DNA of 64,000 nt from Erythrobacter sp. WG (GTDB lineage: Bacteria > Pseudomonadota > Alphaproteobacteria > Sphingomonadales > Sphingomonadaceae), in NCBI RefSeq assembly GCF_026586795.1, contig NZ_JAPFGY010000011.1:1-64000 (forward strand), in the 5' to 3' direction. A program made the translations under genes and the position numbers. Below are positions 1 to 8,193 of this stretch, piece after piece. How positions within the stretch are numbered: the first letter of the stretch is position 1; each line of letters opens with the position of its first letter. The notes under the pieces were generated by a model. The model had not been told where the DNA came from. It worked only from the letters and a program-made list of their open reading frames with translations, and ran no database searches.

Positions 1-137
1 GGCCCGCGCCCTGCCAGCGGACCGGCGACCCAGCGGGCGCCCGCAGGACCGAGCTCCATCACGTCGGCAGCGGCGGGGACGGCGCCGCACACGACCGCGC
101 CAGCAAGGGCGAGGCCGCTCGCCCGGGCAAGAATCAT
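1..137 (-). CDS. Exported protein, 5' part only (runs off the window)
   Basis: The reading frame starts at ATG 137 and runs off the left edge, giving 45 residues. A good Shine-Dalgarno (GGAGGAG) lies about 10 bases upstream. The N terminus looks like a Sec signal peptide: Arg at position 5, a hydrophobic Ala/Leu/Val stretch at residues 7-20 and a likely cleavage after AAA near residue 24, followed by DVMELGPAGARWV. The mature start is too short to assign a family; periplasmic cell-wall enzymes of sphingomonads sometimes begin this way, but that is only an impression. Confidence 0.6.
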   Translation of the reverse strand, partial: MILARASGLALAGAVVCGAVPAAADVMELGPAGARWVAGPLAGRG

Positions 138-252
138 TGCGCTAGTCTCCTCCACACCTGCGTTTTACCTAACCCAGAATAGCTTGGTCGACACCATTAA
201 GATGCGCCGCCGTTCGGTCTGCCGCAAAGTCGGCGGCGTGCCTGCCACCGCC

Positions 253-927
253 TTACGCAAGGTCGAAGACATAGCCCATCGAGCGCACGGTGCGCAGCGG
301 GTTGCCCCCGCCCGCCGCCCGGATGGCGCGGCGCAGGCGGCCGACCCACACATCGACCGTGCGCTCGTCGATCGGCGGCTCGCGCTTGCCGAGGCCGGCG
401 ATCAGGTCCGCGCGGGTCAACACACGGCCGGGGTTCTCGGCGAGGAAGCGCAGCAGCCGGAACTCGTTGGGTCTGAGGACGATCGGCTGCCCCGCCCAGC
501 GCGCCTGCAGGGCCGCCATGTCGATGGTCAGCGCGCCCAGCTCGAAGCGATGCGGCGCGAGGCGCTCGGCTCCGCGCGATTGCAGCGCCAGCACCCGGTC
601 GAGCACGGCGGTGCGGGTCAGCGGTCCGATCACGTAGTCGTCGGCCCCGGCCCTGAGCGCGCGGCGGCGGTCCTCGGGATCGTCGGCTTCGAGCACCATG
701 GTCACGTGCGCCTCGGCGGTGCGCGGGTCGGCGCGCAGCCGGCGGCACATTTCGAGGCCCGCGAGATCGGGGAGCACCCAGTCGACGAAGGCCCACATCG
801 GCCCCTCCACCAGCCGCATCGGCCCCTCGGGGCCGAGCCGGTCGAAGGTGAAGCGGCGGTGGTCGTGGACGAAGTCCTCGAGGCTTGTCCCGAGCTCGCC
901 GGTGAGGAAAATGTTGACGACGTCCAT
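253..927 (-). CDS. OmpR/PhoB-family response regulator with degenerate receiver
   Basis: This is a 224-residue protein: receiver domain about 1-120 and a winged-helix DNA-binding domain about 125-222, with the family signatures LRPNEFRLLRFLAENPGRVL and VDVWVGRLRRAI. In the receiver, Asp49 (FVDWVLPDLAGLEMCRRLR) is the expected phospho-acceptor. The N-terminal acidic pair is replaced by LTGE, the switch Thr/Ser is Glu in VLEADD, and the conserved Lys before Pro is Gly in DDYVIGPLT. Only Asp49 of the usual active-site set remains, so phosphorylation-independent action is plausible. No histidine kinase gene is adjacent. Direct repeats resembling a PhoB-type operator lie 45-85 bases upstream and may be an autoregulatory site. 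Family assignment is secure; the target regulon is unknown. Confidence 0.9.
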   Translation of the reverse strand: MDVVNIFLTGELGTSLEDFVHDHRRFTFDRLGPEGPMRLVEGPMWAFVDWVLPDLAGLEMCRRLRADPRTAEAHVTMVLEADDPEDRRRALRAGADDYVIGPLTRTAVLDRVLALQSRGAERLAPHRFELGALTIDMAALQARWAGQPIVLRPNEFRLLRFLAENPGRVLTRADLIAGLGKREPPIDERTVDVWVGRLRRAIRAAGGGNPLRTVRSMGYVFDLA

Positions 928-971
928 GTGTGTGCGGGGCCCCGGATTCGCCCCGGGGCGTGACGCAGGGA

Positions 972-1010
972 TATGACGGGACTGTGACCGGATGTCAGAT
1001 GTGTGTCACG
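972..1010 (-). promoter_or_regulatory. Candidate PhoB/OmpR-type direct-repeat operator
   Basis: Four related heptamers recur at about 10-11 bp steps (972, 983, 993 and 1004). Read on the minus strand, the pair GGTCACA-N4-CGTCATA resembles a Pho box (CTGTCAT-N4-CTGTCAT). The site is 45-83 bases upstream of the response-regulator start codon, where an operator of an OmpR-type protein would be expected. Whether it binds this regulator is inference. Confidence 0.4.
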
Positions 1011-1149
1011 AAGCGAGCAAAGACCCGACCTGGAGGCCCCCCACGGGCGCGGTCTGACGCGCCGATCCGCAGTCGCCGTCGCCGCGCGCGCCCGGACGCG
1101 GCCGCTGGCGGGGGCCGCTCGGCTTCGCCCTCGCGGGTCCCGCACCCAA

Positions 1150-1172
1150 CCCCCTCCCCGGCGGGGAGGGGG
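1150..1172. repeat. Dispersed CCCCTCCCC hairpin, terminator-like
   Basis: A perfect 10-bp stem (CCCCCTCCCC with GGGGAGGGGG) and a 3-base loop sit just past the stop codon of the aldo/keto reductase on the minus strand. Nearly the same hairpin occurs at 3043-3063 just past the acyl-CoA dehydrogenase stop. There is no U-tract, so it may be a REP-type element used as a transcript end rather than a classical terminator. Confidence 0.6.
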
Positions 1173-1175
1173 CGT

Positions 1176-2195
<1,020 letters not shown>

Positions 2196-2208
2196 CTGTC
2201 GGGTCTCC

Positions 2209-2949
2209 TCAGGCGAGGGTGAGGCCGCCGTCGACCACCAGCGTCTGCCCGGTGATGTAGGCCGAGAGCGGCGAGGCAAGGAACAGCGCGGCGCCGGCCA
2301 TGTCTTCGGGCGTGCCCATGCGGCGCAGAGGAATGCGCTTGAGGCTCGCCTCGAGCCGTTCGGGGTGGTCGGTGGTGACTGACGTGAGCTTGGTCGGCAC
2401 CAGCCCCGGGGCGATGCCGTTGACGCGGATGCCGTCCCTCGCCCAGGCCTCGCCCAGCGTCTTGGTAAGGCTCGCCGCGCCGGCCTTGGAGGCGGCATAG
2501 GCGGGGGTGCCGATGGTCGATTTGAACGCGGCGACAGAAGAGACGATGATGATCCGCCCCTTCGCCTCGGCCAGCGCCGGGTGGAAGGCGGTGGCGGCGT
2601 CCATCACCGAATTGAGGTTGATGTCGATGACCTGATCCCACCCCTCGCGGGTGAACTCCTGCCGGCCGTAGCGGACCGTGCCCTGGCACAGCACCAGCAC
2701 GTCGAGCGGGCCGAAGCCCTCCGCCAACCGCCCCGCCGCCTCGCGGTCGGTGAGGTCGAGCTGGCGGTAGTCGAGGCCGGTGAAGTCCGAGTCTTCGGCC
2801 TCAAGGTAGTCGCCGAAATCGGGGCGCGTGCCGGTGACGGTCACGCTCGCCCCGGCCGAGCGGAAGCCGTGGGCGATGCCGTTGCCGATCCCGCTCGACC
2901 CGCCGATGACGAGGACGCGCTGGCCGGTGAAGTCGAGGGGGTCGGTCAT
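2209..2949 (-). CDS. Short-chain dehydrogenase/reductase (SDR)
   Basis: This 246-residue classical SDR has the Rossmann nucleotide motif GGSSGIG near residue 16, the NNAG-equivalent LCQG, and the catalytic Ser (VSSVAAF) and YAASK Tyr/Lys. The C-terminal GQTLVVDGG motif is typical. Start ATG 2949 is chosen because the protein then begins right before the Rossmann strand; the upstream extension is hairpin-rich DNA. It is co-directional with the aldo/keto reductase and acyl-CoA dehydrogenase, suggesting a small catabolic cluster. Specificity cannot be predicted. Confidence 0.93.
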   Translation of the reverse strand: MTDPLDFTGQRVLVIGGSSGIGNGIAHGFRSAGASVTVTGTRPDFGDYLEAEDSDFTGLDYRQLDLTDREAAGRLAEGFGPLDVLVLCQGTVRYGRQEFTREGWDQVIDINLNSVMDAATAFHPALAEAKGRIIIVSSVAAFKSTIGTPAYAASKAGAASLTKTLGEAWARDGIRVNGIAPGLVPTKLTSVTTDHPERLEASLKRIPLRRMGTPEDMAGAALFLASPLSAYITGQTLVVDGGLTLA

Positions 2950-2973
2950 GAGGCTTGCTCCGCACTTCTTACT

Positions 2974-3063
2974 CCCTTCCACTTGGGGAAGGGCCGGGGA
3001 TGGGGGTTCCACGGTCGATAGGGCGCACGCCCCCACCCCCGCCCCCTCCCCGCTGGGGAGGGG
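2974..3063. repeat. Pair of GC-rich hairpins between ACAD and SDR genes
   Basis: Two hairpins lie between the genes: CCCTTCC/GGAAGGG at 2974-2993 and CCCCTCCCC/GGGGAGGGG at 3043-3063. The second matches the hairpin at 1150-1172. Placement 10 bases after the acyl-CoA dehydrogenase stop suggests partial termination or mRNA end protection. The intervening sequence shows no other feature. Confidence 0.55.
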
Positions 3064-3073
3064 AGACGTAAGG

Positions 3074-4216
3074 TCAGATCGACCGCGAGATCACTTCTTT
3101 CATAATCTCGTTGGTGCCGCCGAAGATGCGGGTCACGCGCGCATCGCGCCACAGGCGGGCGATGGCGTATTCGTTCATGTAGCCCGCGCCGCCGTGGAGT
3201 TGCAGAGCGGTGTCGCAGCATTCCCACTGGAGGTCGGTGTGCCACAGCTTGGCCGCCGAGGCCTCGTCGGTGGTGAGCTCGCCTGCGAGGTGCTTGCGGA
3301 TCGCCCAGTCGAGGTGCGCCCAGCCCACTTGCAGCTTGGCCTTGAGGTCCGCGAGGGTGAACTTGGTGTTCTGGAATTCGAATACGGTCTTGCCAAAAGC
3401 CTTGCGATCCTTGGTGAACTTCACCGCCTCATCAAACGCGCGCTGCGCCGCGGCCTGCGCGCCGACCGCGATGCCGAGGCGCTCCTGCGGCAGCTCCTCC
3501 ATCAGGTGCACGAAGCCCATGCCTTCCGCGCCGAGGATATTGGTCATCGGCACGCGGCAATCGTTGAAGAACAGCTCGGAGGTGTCGGCGGCGTGCTGCC
3601 CGATCTTGTCGAGGTTGCGCCCACGCTCGAAGCCGGGGGTATCGGCATCGACCAGAACGAGGCTGATGCCCTTCGCGCCCTTCTCGGGATCGGTCTTGGC
3701 GACCACGATCACGCAGTCGGCGTTCTGGCCGTTGGTGATGTAGGTCTTCGAGCCGTTGATGACGAGGTGGTTGCCGTCCTTCTTCGCCGTGGTGCGGATG
3801 CCCTGGAGGTCTGATCCTGCGCCCGGTTCGGTCATGGCAATCGCGGTGATGATGTCGCCGCTGACCATGCCGGGGAGATATTTGGCGCGCTGCTCGGGAT
3901 TGCCGAGGCGCTCGAAGTAGTTCGCCGTGATGTCGTTCTGGAGCGTGAAGCCCGCCGAGGAGCCGAGGTAGGACAGCTCCTCGGTCAGCACGCAGTTGAA
4001 CCCGAAATCGAGGCCGAGGCCGCCGTTCTCCTCCTTTACCGTCATGCACAGCATCCCGGCATCGCCCATTGTCTTCCAGATGTCGCGCGGGACGATGCCG
4101 TTCGCCTCATGCTCGTCCATGTGCGGGGCGAGGTGTTCGGCGAAGACCTTGCGGACGGTATCGCGGAAGGCCTCGTGGTCTTCGTTATAGGCGGTGCGAT
4201 AGGCGGTCGCGAGCAT
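3074..4216 (-). CDS. Acyl-CoA dehydrogenase
   Basis: This 380-residue flavoprotein of the ACAD family performs FAD-dependent alpha,beta-dehydrogenation of acyl-CoA. Seen are the flavin/substrate motif AMTEPGAGSDLQGIRTTA around 127-144, the ISLVLVD strand and the C-terminal LHGGAGYMNEYAIARLWRD segment. The usual C-terminal catalytic Glu (YEGT in medium-chain enzymes) is Gly here (IFGGTNEIM). As in long-chain and isovaleryl-type enzymes, the base is then probably Glu245 in ELPQERLGIA. It forms a minus-strand group with the SDR and aldo/keto reductase. Substrate chain length is inferred only. Confidence 0.93.
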   Translation of the reverse strand: MLATAYRTAYNEDHEAFRDTVRKVFAEHLAPHMDEHEANGIVPRDIWKTMGDAGMLCMTVKEENGGLGLDFGFNCVLTEELSYLGSSAGFTLQNDITANYFERLGNPEQRAKYLPGMVSGDIITAIAMTEPGAGSDLQGIRTTAKKDGNHLVINGSKTYITNGQNADCVIVVAKTDPEKGAKGISLVLVDADTPGFERGRNLDKIGQHAADTSELFFNDCRVPMTNILGAEGMGFVHLMEELPQERLGIAVGAQAAAQRAFDEAVKFTKDRKAFGKTVFEFQNTKFTLADLKAKLQVGWAHLDWAIRKHLAGELTTDEASAAKLWHTDLQWECCDTALQLHGGAGYMNEYAIARLWRDARVTRIFGGTNEIMKEVISRSI

Positions 4217-4352
4217 CTCAGGTTCTTTCCGGGCAGATGGGTTTCAATTTGCCACGATTGAACAGGGGCGAGCGCGGGGGTCAAGCGCGAAAGTGGGGGT
4301 CTAGCGACACTGGCAGAGATTTGCGTGCTTGGCGCCAAAATGCTGATGTGCA

Positions 4353-4368
4353 GCAACCAATTGGTTGC
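4353..4368. promoter_or_regulatory. Perfect 16-bp palindrome GCAACCAATTGGTTGC
   Basis: GCAACCAA is followed directly by its reverse complement TTGGTTGC. It lies in the 184-bp divergent region between the acyl-CoA dehydrogenase (minus, start 4216) and the orphan gene starting at 4401. A dimeric repressor operator (TetR, MarR or ArsR type) is the natural reading, but no regulator gene is adjacent. Confidence 0.5.
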
Positions 4369-4400
4369 GAGCGGCGACCAAGGCAAGCAAAGATAGAACA

Positions 4401-5045
4401 ATGGAATCTGACTCTGGAAACGCTCAGCTCAATGAAGACGAAGCTGCTTCGCTTTTTTTCCGCCTCTTAGGCGAGCTGCATCATAGCTACACGGCCCTCG
4501 AACATGAGCTTACATGCGCCGTTTATGTGGCGGTGACTCGTCTGGAAAAGCGTGATGATGCGGTCGTTGCGATGTTGGGAGGGCAGCGCATGTCACCGCT
4601 TAAGGATACCATTAAGCGCCTATTGCGAGTCACTGGCGCTGAGACTGAACGAAAGCAGTACGTTGATACGCTATTCAGTCATTTGGGCGAATTGCAGTTC
4701 TTCCGAGATCGGCTAACCCATTTCCTCACGGTGATGTCGGAATACAATCCAGAATGCTGGGTCAACATGAACTTTACCGGCATACGTGAACGCGAGAAAA
4801 TGGAGGACTTGCACTTCAATCTCTACGCACTTCACGCTGCTACTTGTGATTTACGCATCATGCGCATGCTGGTCGGGCCCATCTTCAGTTACCGGCTCGA
4901 AGGTGCCGCAGAGCCATTGCCATCAATCCCTGGATGGATGTTCGAGCCTTCGATGTTGGTGCGTGATGGCCCAGCGAAGCCGAAACGTCCAAATTCTAGA
5001 TTGAAAAACTCACCGACAAAGAATGAACCGTCACCCCGGACTTGA
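4401..5045 (+). CDS. Hypothetical protein, low GC
   Basis: This 214-residue protein starts at ATG 4401 (MESDSGNAQLNEDEAASLF). It looks alpha-helical and soluble, with no signal peptide or membrane segment. It has a HELTCAVYVAVTRLEKRDDAV helix, an acidic/basic middle and a Lys/Pro-rich C-terminal tail. Base composition is clearly lower in GC than all neighbours and it stands alone between convergent minus-strand operons, so it may be acquired. Its stop codon falls in the loop of the REP hairpin at 5034-5052, so the last residues (SPRT) are encoded by the repeat and the original C terminus may have differed. Family not recognised. Confidence 0.65.
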   Translation: MESDSGNAQLNEDEAASLFFRLLGELHHSYTALEHELTCAVYVAVTRLEKRDDAVVAMLGGQRMSPLKDTIKRLLRVTGAETERKQYVDTLFSHLGELQFFRDRLTHFLTVMSEYNPECWVNMNFTGIREREKMEDLHFNLYALHAATCDLRIMRMLVGPIFSYRLEGAAEPLPSIPGWMFEPSMLVRDGPAKPKRPNSRLKNSPTKNEPSPRT

Positions 5046-5113
5046 TCCGGGGCTAGGGTTCTTCTTCGCAATGTCCGGCCAAAAGGCAGCGGGGCCCCGG
5101 GTCGAGCCCGGGG
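5034..5113. repeat. REP-like two-hairpin element, copy A
   Basis: Hairpin 1 is CCCCGGA-CTTGA-TCCGGGG (5034-5052) and hairpin 2 is CCCCGGG-TCGAG-CCCGGGG (5095-5113), separated by 42 bases including GGCAGCGGGG. A diverged second copy with the same order lies at 50152-50231. Elements of this form are scattered in many alphaproteobacterial genomes. It ends 7 bases before the fpr stop codon. Confidence 0.75.
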
Positions 5114-5120
5114 CGGGGAA

Positions 5121-5936
5121 CTACCCCACAAACGCCCGTTCGATCACGAACTGCCCCGGCTTGTTGTTCGCGCCTTCCTCGAAGCCGCGGCGCTCCAGAT
5201 CAGCCGCGTGGTCCTTGATCATCGCCATGCTCCCGCACAGCATCACGCGGTCTTCCTCGGGCACGAAGCGCTGCGGGCCCTTGGACTGTTCGAACAGCCG
5301 GCCATCGTCGATCAGCGCCTGAATGCGCCCTTGCGTGCGGAAGGGTTCGCGGGTGACAGTGGGGACGTAGATCATCCGCGCGCGGTCTTCGTCTTCCAGC
5401 AGCGGATCACCTTCGAGCTTCGATTCCAGCAGCTCGCGATAGGCCAGCTCGTTCACGTTGCGCACGGAATGCACCACGATCACTTCCTCGAACATCTGGT
5501 AGACCTCGGGATCGCGCACGAGGCTCATGAAGGGCGCAAGGCCGGTGCCGGTCGAGAGCATGAACAGCCGCTTGCCGGGCAACAGCGCGTCGGTCACGAG
5601 CGTGCCGGTCGGCTTCTTGCCGAGGTAGATCGGATCGCCGACCCTGATGTGCTGGAGCCGCGAGGTCAGCGGGCCGTCCTGCACCTTGATCGACAGGAAC
5701 TCGAGCTCCTCGGCGTAGGAGGGCGAGGCGACCGAATAGGCGCGCAGCAGCGGCTTGCCGTTGTCGCCCGGAAGGCCGATCATCACGAACTCGCCCGAAC
5801 GGAAGCGGAAGCTGGCGGGCCGTGTCATCTTCAGGCTGAACAGCCCGTCGCACCAGTGGTGGACATCGGTGATGGTCTCGACGGAAAGCGCCGCGTTTTC
5901 GGTGAACTGGTCGCGGTCGATGATGGGCTGGTTCAC
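5121..5936 (-). CDS. fpr: Ferredoxin--NADP+ reductase
   Basis: This 271-residue FNR of the bacterial Fpr type transfers electrons between NADPH and ferredoxin/flavodoxin. An FAD-binding beta-barrel domain with LLRAYSVASPSY lies in the first third. An NADP domain follows, with LSTGTGLAPFMSLV, VVHSVRNVNELAYR and VMLCGSMAMIKD, ending in FVIERAFVG. The start chosen is GTG 5936 (VNQPIIDRDQF), preceded by CGAGGACC at the right distance; an upstream ATG at 5993 would add 19 unlikely residues. It is not part of the iron-transporter operon but lies next to it. It could supply electrons to oxidative-stress or iron-sulphur pathways, or to the P450 at 13735, which is only a possibility. Confidence 0.92.
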   Translation of the reverse strand: MNQPIIDRDQFTENAALSVETITDVHHWCDGLFSLKMTRPASFRFRSGEFVMIGLPGDNGKPLLRAYSVASPSYAEELEFLSIKVQDGPLTSRLQHIRVGDPIYLGKKPTGTLVTDALLPGKRLFMLSTGTGLAPFMSLVRDPEVYQMFEEVIVVHSVRNVNELAYRELLESKLEGDPLLEDEDRARMIYVPTVTREPFRTQGRIQALIDDGRLFEQSKGPQRFVPEEDRVMLCGSMAMIKDHAADLERRGFEEGANNKPGQFVIERAFVG

Positions 5937-6065
5937 GCTGGTCCTCGGGTGGAGCAAGGGAGCCGCCCGGCAGGGCGACGGTCGGGCGCGCAAATGAACG
6001 TTTCGCCGCGCGCCTTCAAGACAGTTTCGCGATGCGCGGCAAAAGGGGGACTTGCCCGGCCCCGC

Positions 6066-7109
6066 TCAGTTCCAGCGCGCGGCGTTGAAAAGCTCGGTCG
6101 CCTTGGCCTCGTTGCGGCCGATCTCGGCGGCCCCCAAGGTGTCCGCCTTGAAGGTGCCCAGCGCCTCGACCGCCGACGTCGGCGCCACGCCCCGGGCAGC
6201 CGGATATTCGTTGTTGCCGTTGGCGAGGTACTTCTGGGCGCTGTCGGAGGCGAGGTATTCGAGGAACTTGACCGCATTCGCCCGGTTGGGCGCGGTCTTC
6301 ACCACGCCCGCACCGCTCATGTTGACGTGGGTTCCGGTGGTCGCCTGGTTGGGGAAGATGATCCCGACCGCATCCAGCACCTTGCGCTTTTCCGGCGTGG
6401 CGAAGCGGGCGAGGTAGTAGGTGTTGACCAGCGAGATGTCGCAGGCGCCCGCCGCGACCGCCTCGATGTTGGCGACGTCGTTGCCCTGCGGCGGGCGCTG
6501 GAAGTTGGCGACCACGCCCTTGGCCCAGGCACCCGCAGCCGCCTCGCCGTCATGGGCGATGATGCTGGACAGCAGCGCGATGTTGTAGACGCTCGAGGAG
6601 GAGCGCATGCAGATGCGCCCCTTGAACTCCGGCCTGGCGAGATCCTGATAGGTGGCGAGGCCGACAGGCGCCCCCTTGGCCTTGTTGTAGATGACGATCC
6701 GCGCACGGGTGGTCAGCGCGAACCAGCGGTTGCCGGGATCGCGAAGGTTGGCGGGGATGCGCTGCTGGAGGACCAGCGAATCCACCGGGGCGAGGATCCC
6801 CGCCTCCTCGGCACGCCACAGTCGGCCGGCATCGGTGGTGATGAGCAGGTCCGCCGGGCTGAACTCGCCCTCGGCGCGGATGCGCTCGATCAGCGCGTCG
6901 GCGTCGGCCTCGATGCGGTTGACCTTGATGCCGGTCTGCTTCGTGAAATCGTCGTAGAGCGCAAGGTCGGTGTCGTAGTGACGGGAGGAGTAGACATTCA
7001 CCTCGCCGGTGATCGGCACGGCGTCGGCGGGTTGCTCCTCGCTCTGGGTGCAGGCGCCGAGCAGGCCGAGGCTGAGGCCTGTGAGCGCGGCGATGACGAT
7101 GCGTTTCAT
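6066..7109 (-). CDS. Ferric iron ABC transporter, substrate-binding lipoprotein
   Basis: This 347-residue FbpA/IdiA-type periplasmic protein starts at ATG 7109 and has a lipoprotein signal peptide ending LGLLGAC, with the lipidated Cys at residue 20. The mature part starts with GEVNVYSSRHYDTD. The adjacent tyrosine pair in SLVNTYYLAR is the hallmark Fe3+ ligand pair of FbpA proteins. It lies downstream of the ATPase gene on the same strand with a 64-base gap that holds a Fur-like palindrome. With the ATPase and the divergent permease it completes an iron importer, fitting the iron demand of haem and bacteriochlorophyll enzymes. Confidence 0.92.
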   Translation of the reverse strand: MKRIVIAALTGLSLGLLGACTQSEEQPADAVPITGEVNVYSSRHYDTDLALYDDFTKQTGIKVNRIEADADALIERIRAEGEFSPADLLITTDAGRLWRAEEAGILAPVDSLVLQQRIPANLRDPGNRWFALTTRARIVIYNKAKGAPVGLATYQDLARPEFKGRICMRSSSSVYNIALLSSIIAHDGEAAAGAWAKGVVANFQRPPQGNDVANIEAVAAGACDISLVNTYYLARFATPEKRKVLDAVGIIFPNQATTGTHVNMSGAGVVKTAPNRANAVKFLEYLASDSAQKYLANGNNEYPAARGVAPTSAVEALGTFKADTLGAAEIGRNEAKATELFNAARWN

Positions 7110-7134
7110 GGGAAGAGGTCTTTCCGTGGGCTCT

Positions 7135-7149
7135 TGCGAATGACTTGCA
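7135..7149 (-). promoter_or_regulatory. Fur-like inverted repeat before the iron-binding protein gene
   Basis: TGCGAATGACTTGCA is an imperfect dyad of the TGCAA-N-TTGCA type reported for alphaproteobacterial Fur/Mur sites. It lies 26 bases upstream of the ATG of the iron-binding lipoprotein. The match is short; regulation by iron is inferred from position and gene function. Confidence 0.4.
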
Positions 7150-7173
7150 ATAGAAATGCAGCCCGCGCAAGGA

Positions 7174-8193
7174 CTATGTGCGCGCGAAGGCCCGCACGCT
7201 CTCGGGATCGGGAATGACGCTGTAGGTCTTGTCCGGGTCGACCGGCAGCGCGGTCTCGCAGGTGATTGCCTCACCCGTGCCTGTCTCGAGCAGCACCCGC
7301 AACCGCGCGCCCAGCGGATGCACGTCGCGCACCCGGCAGCCGCGCGGATCGGGGACCGGTACCAGCCGGTCGGCCTGGACGAGCAGGTCGAGCGCCTCGC
7401 CCTCGGGCAACGCGCCCACCAGCGAGGCGAACGGCCACAGGCCGAAGACGGTGTCGAGCCCTTCCTCGCGATGCCGCCCGCGGATCACCTGCGCCCCGCC
7501 GAAGATCGCGCCGACGGCGGCGGTGGCGGGGGCCTCGTGGAGCTCCTGCGGGGTGCCGAACTGGACGATCCGCCCCGCCTCCATCACCGCGATCCGGTCG
7601 CCGATGTCGAGCGCCTCAGCGGGGTCGTGGGTGACCAGCACCACCGTCGAGCCCGCCTCGCGCAGCAGGATCCGGCATTCGCGGCGCAGCGCCCGGCGAA
7701 GCACGATGTCGACGCTGGCGAAAGGCTCGTCCATCAGCAGCACCTCAGGGTGCGGCGCCATCGCCCGGGCGAGCGCGGCCCTCTGCTGCTGGCCGCCCGA
7801 TAGCTCGTGCGGATAGCGCGTGCCCATCCCGCCGAGGCCGACCCGGGCGAGCCAGGTGTTCGCCTCGCCCCGCCGCTCGCGCGGCAGGCCAAAGGCGACG
7901 TTCTGGGCGAGCGTCATGTGCGGGAACAACGCGCCGTCCTGAAAGACGAGCCCGACGGGGCGCGCCTCGGGCGGCGGGTTGCGGCCGGGTGCGGCGAGCT
8001 CGTCGCCCCCGAGCAGGATCTCGCCCTGCTGCACCGCCAGCATTCCCGCCGCGAGGCCGAGCAGAGTTGACTTCCCGCAACCCGACGCGCCAAGCAGGCA
8101 GGTGATCTCTCCCGCAGGCGCCACGAAGCTGACGTCCTCCAGCGCCCTGACGGGCCCGTAAGCATGGGCAATATGACGGAATTCGAGGCTCAA
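7174..8193 (-). CDS. Ferric iron ABC transporter, ATP-binding protein
   Basis: This 339-residue ATPase of the FbpC/PotA type has Walker A GASGCGKST, Q-loop VFQDGALFPH, signature LSGGQQQRAALARA, Walker B EVLLMDEPFAS, the switch His in VTHDP and a C-terminal TOBE-like domain. No ATG lies near the start of homology; TTG 8193 (LSLEFRHIAHAYGP) is the only sensible start. The frame stays open far upstream as a shadow of the permease gene. That start is within 30 bases of the divergent permease start, so the two genes are head to head with overlapping 5' ends. It supplies ATP hydrolysis for ferric ion import. Confidence 0.9.
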   Translation of the reverse strand: MSLEFRHIAHAYGPVRALEDVSFVAPAGEITCLLGASGCGKSTLLGLAAGMLAVQQGEILLGGDELAAPGRNPPPEARPVGLVFQDGALFPHMTLAQNVAFGLPRERRGEANTWLARVGLGGMGTRYPHELSGGQQQRAALARAMAPHPEVLLMDEPFASVDIVLRRALRRECRILLREAGSTVVLVTHDPAEALDIGDRIAVMEAGRIVQFGTPQELHEAPATAAVGAIFGGAQVIRGRHREEGLDTVFGLWPFASLVGALPEGEALDLLVQADRLVPVPDPRGCRVRDVHPLGARLRVLLETGTGEAITCETALPVDPDKTYSVIPDPESVRAFART

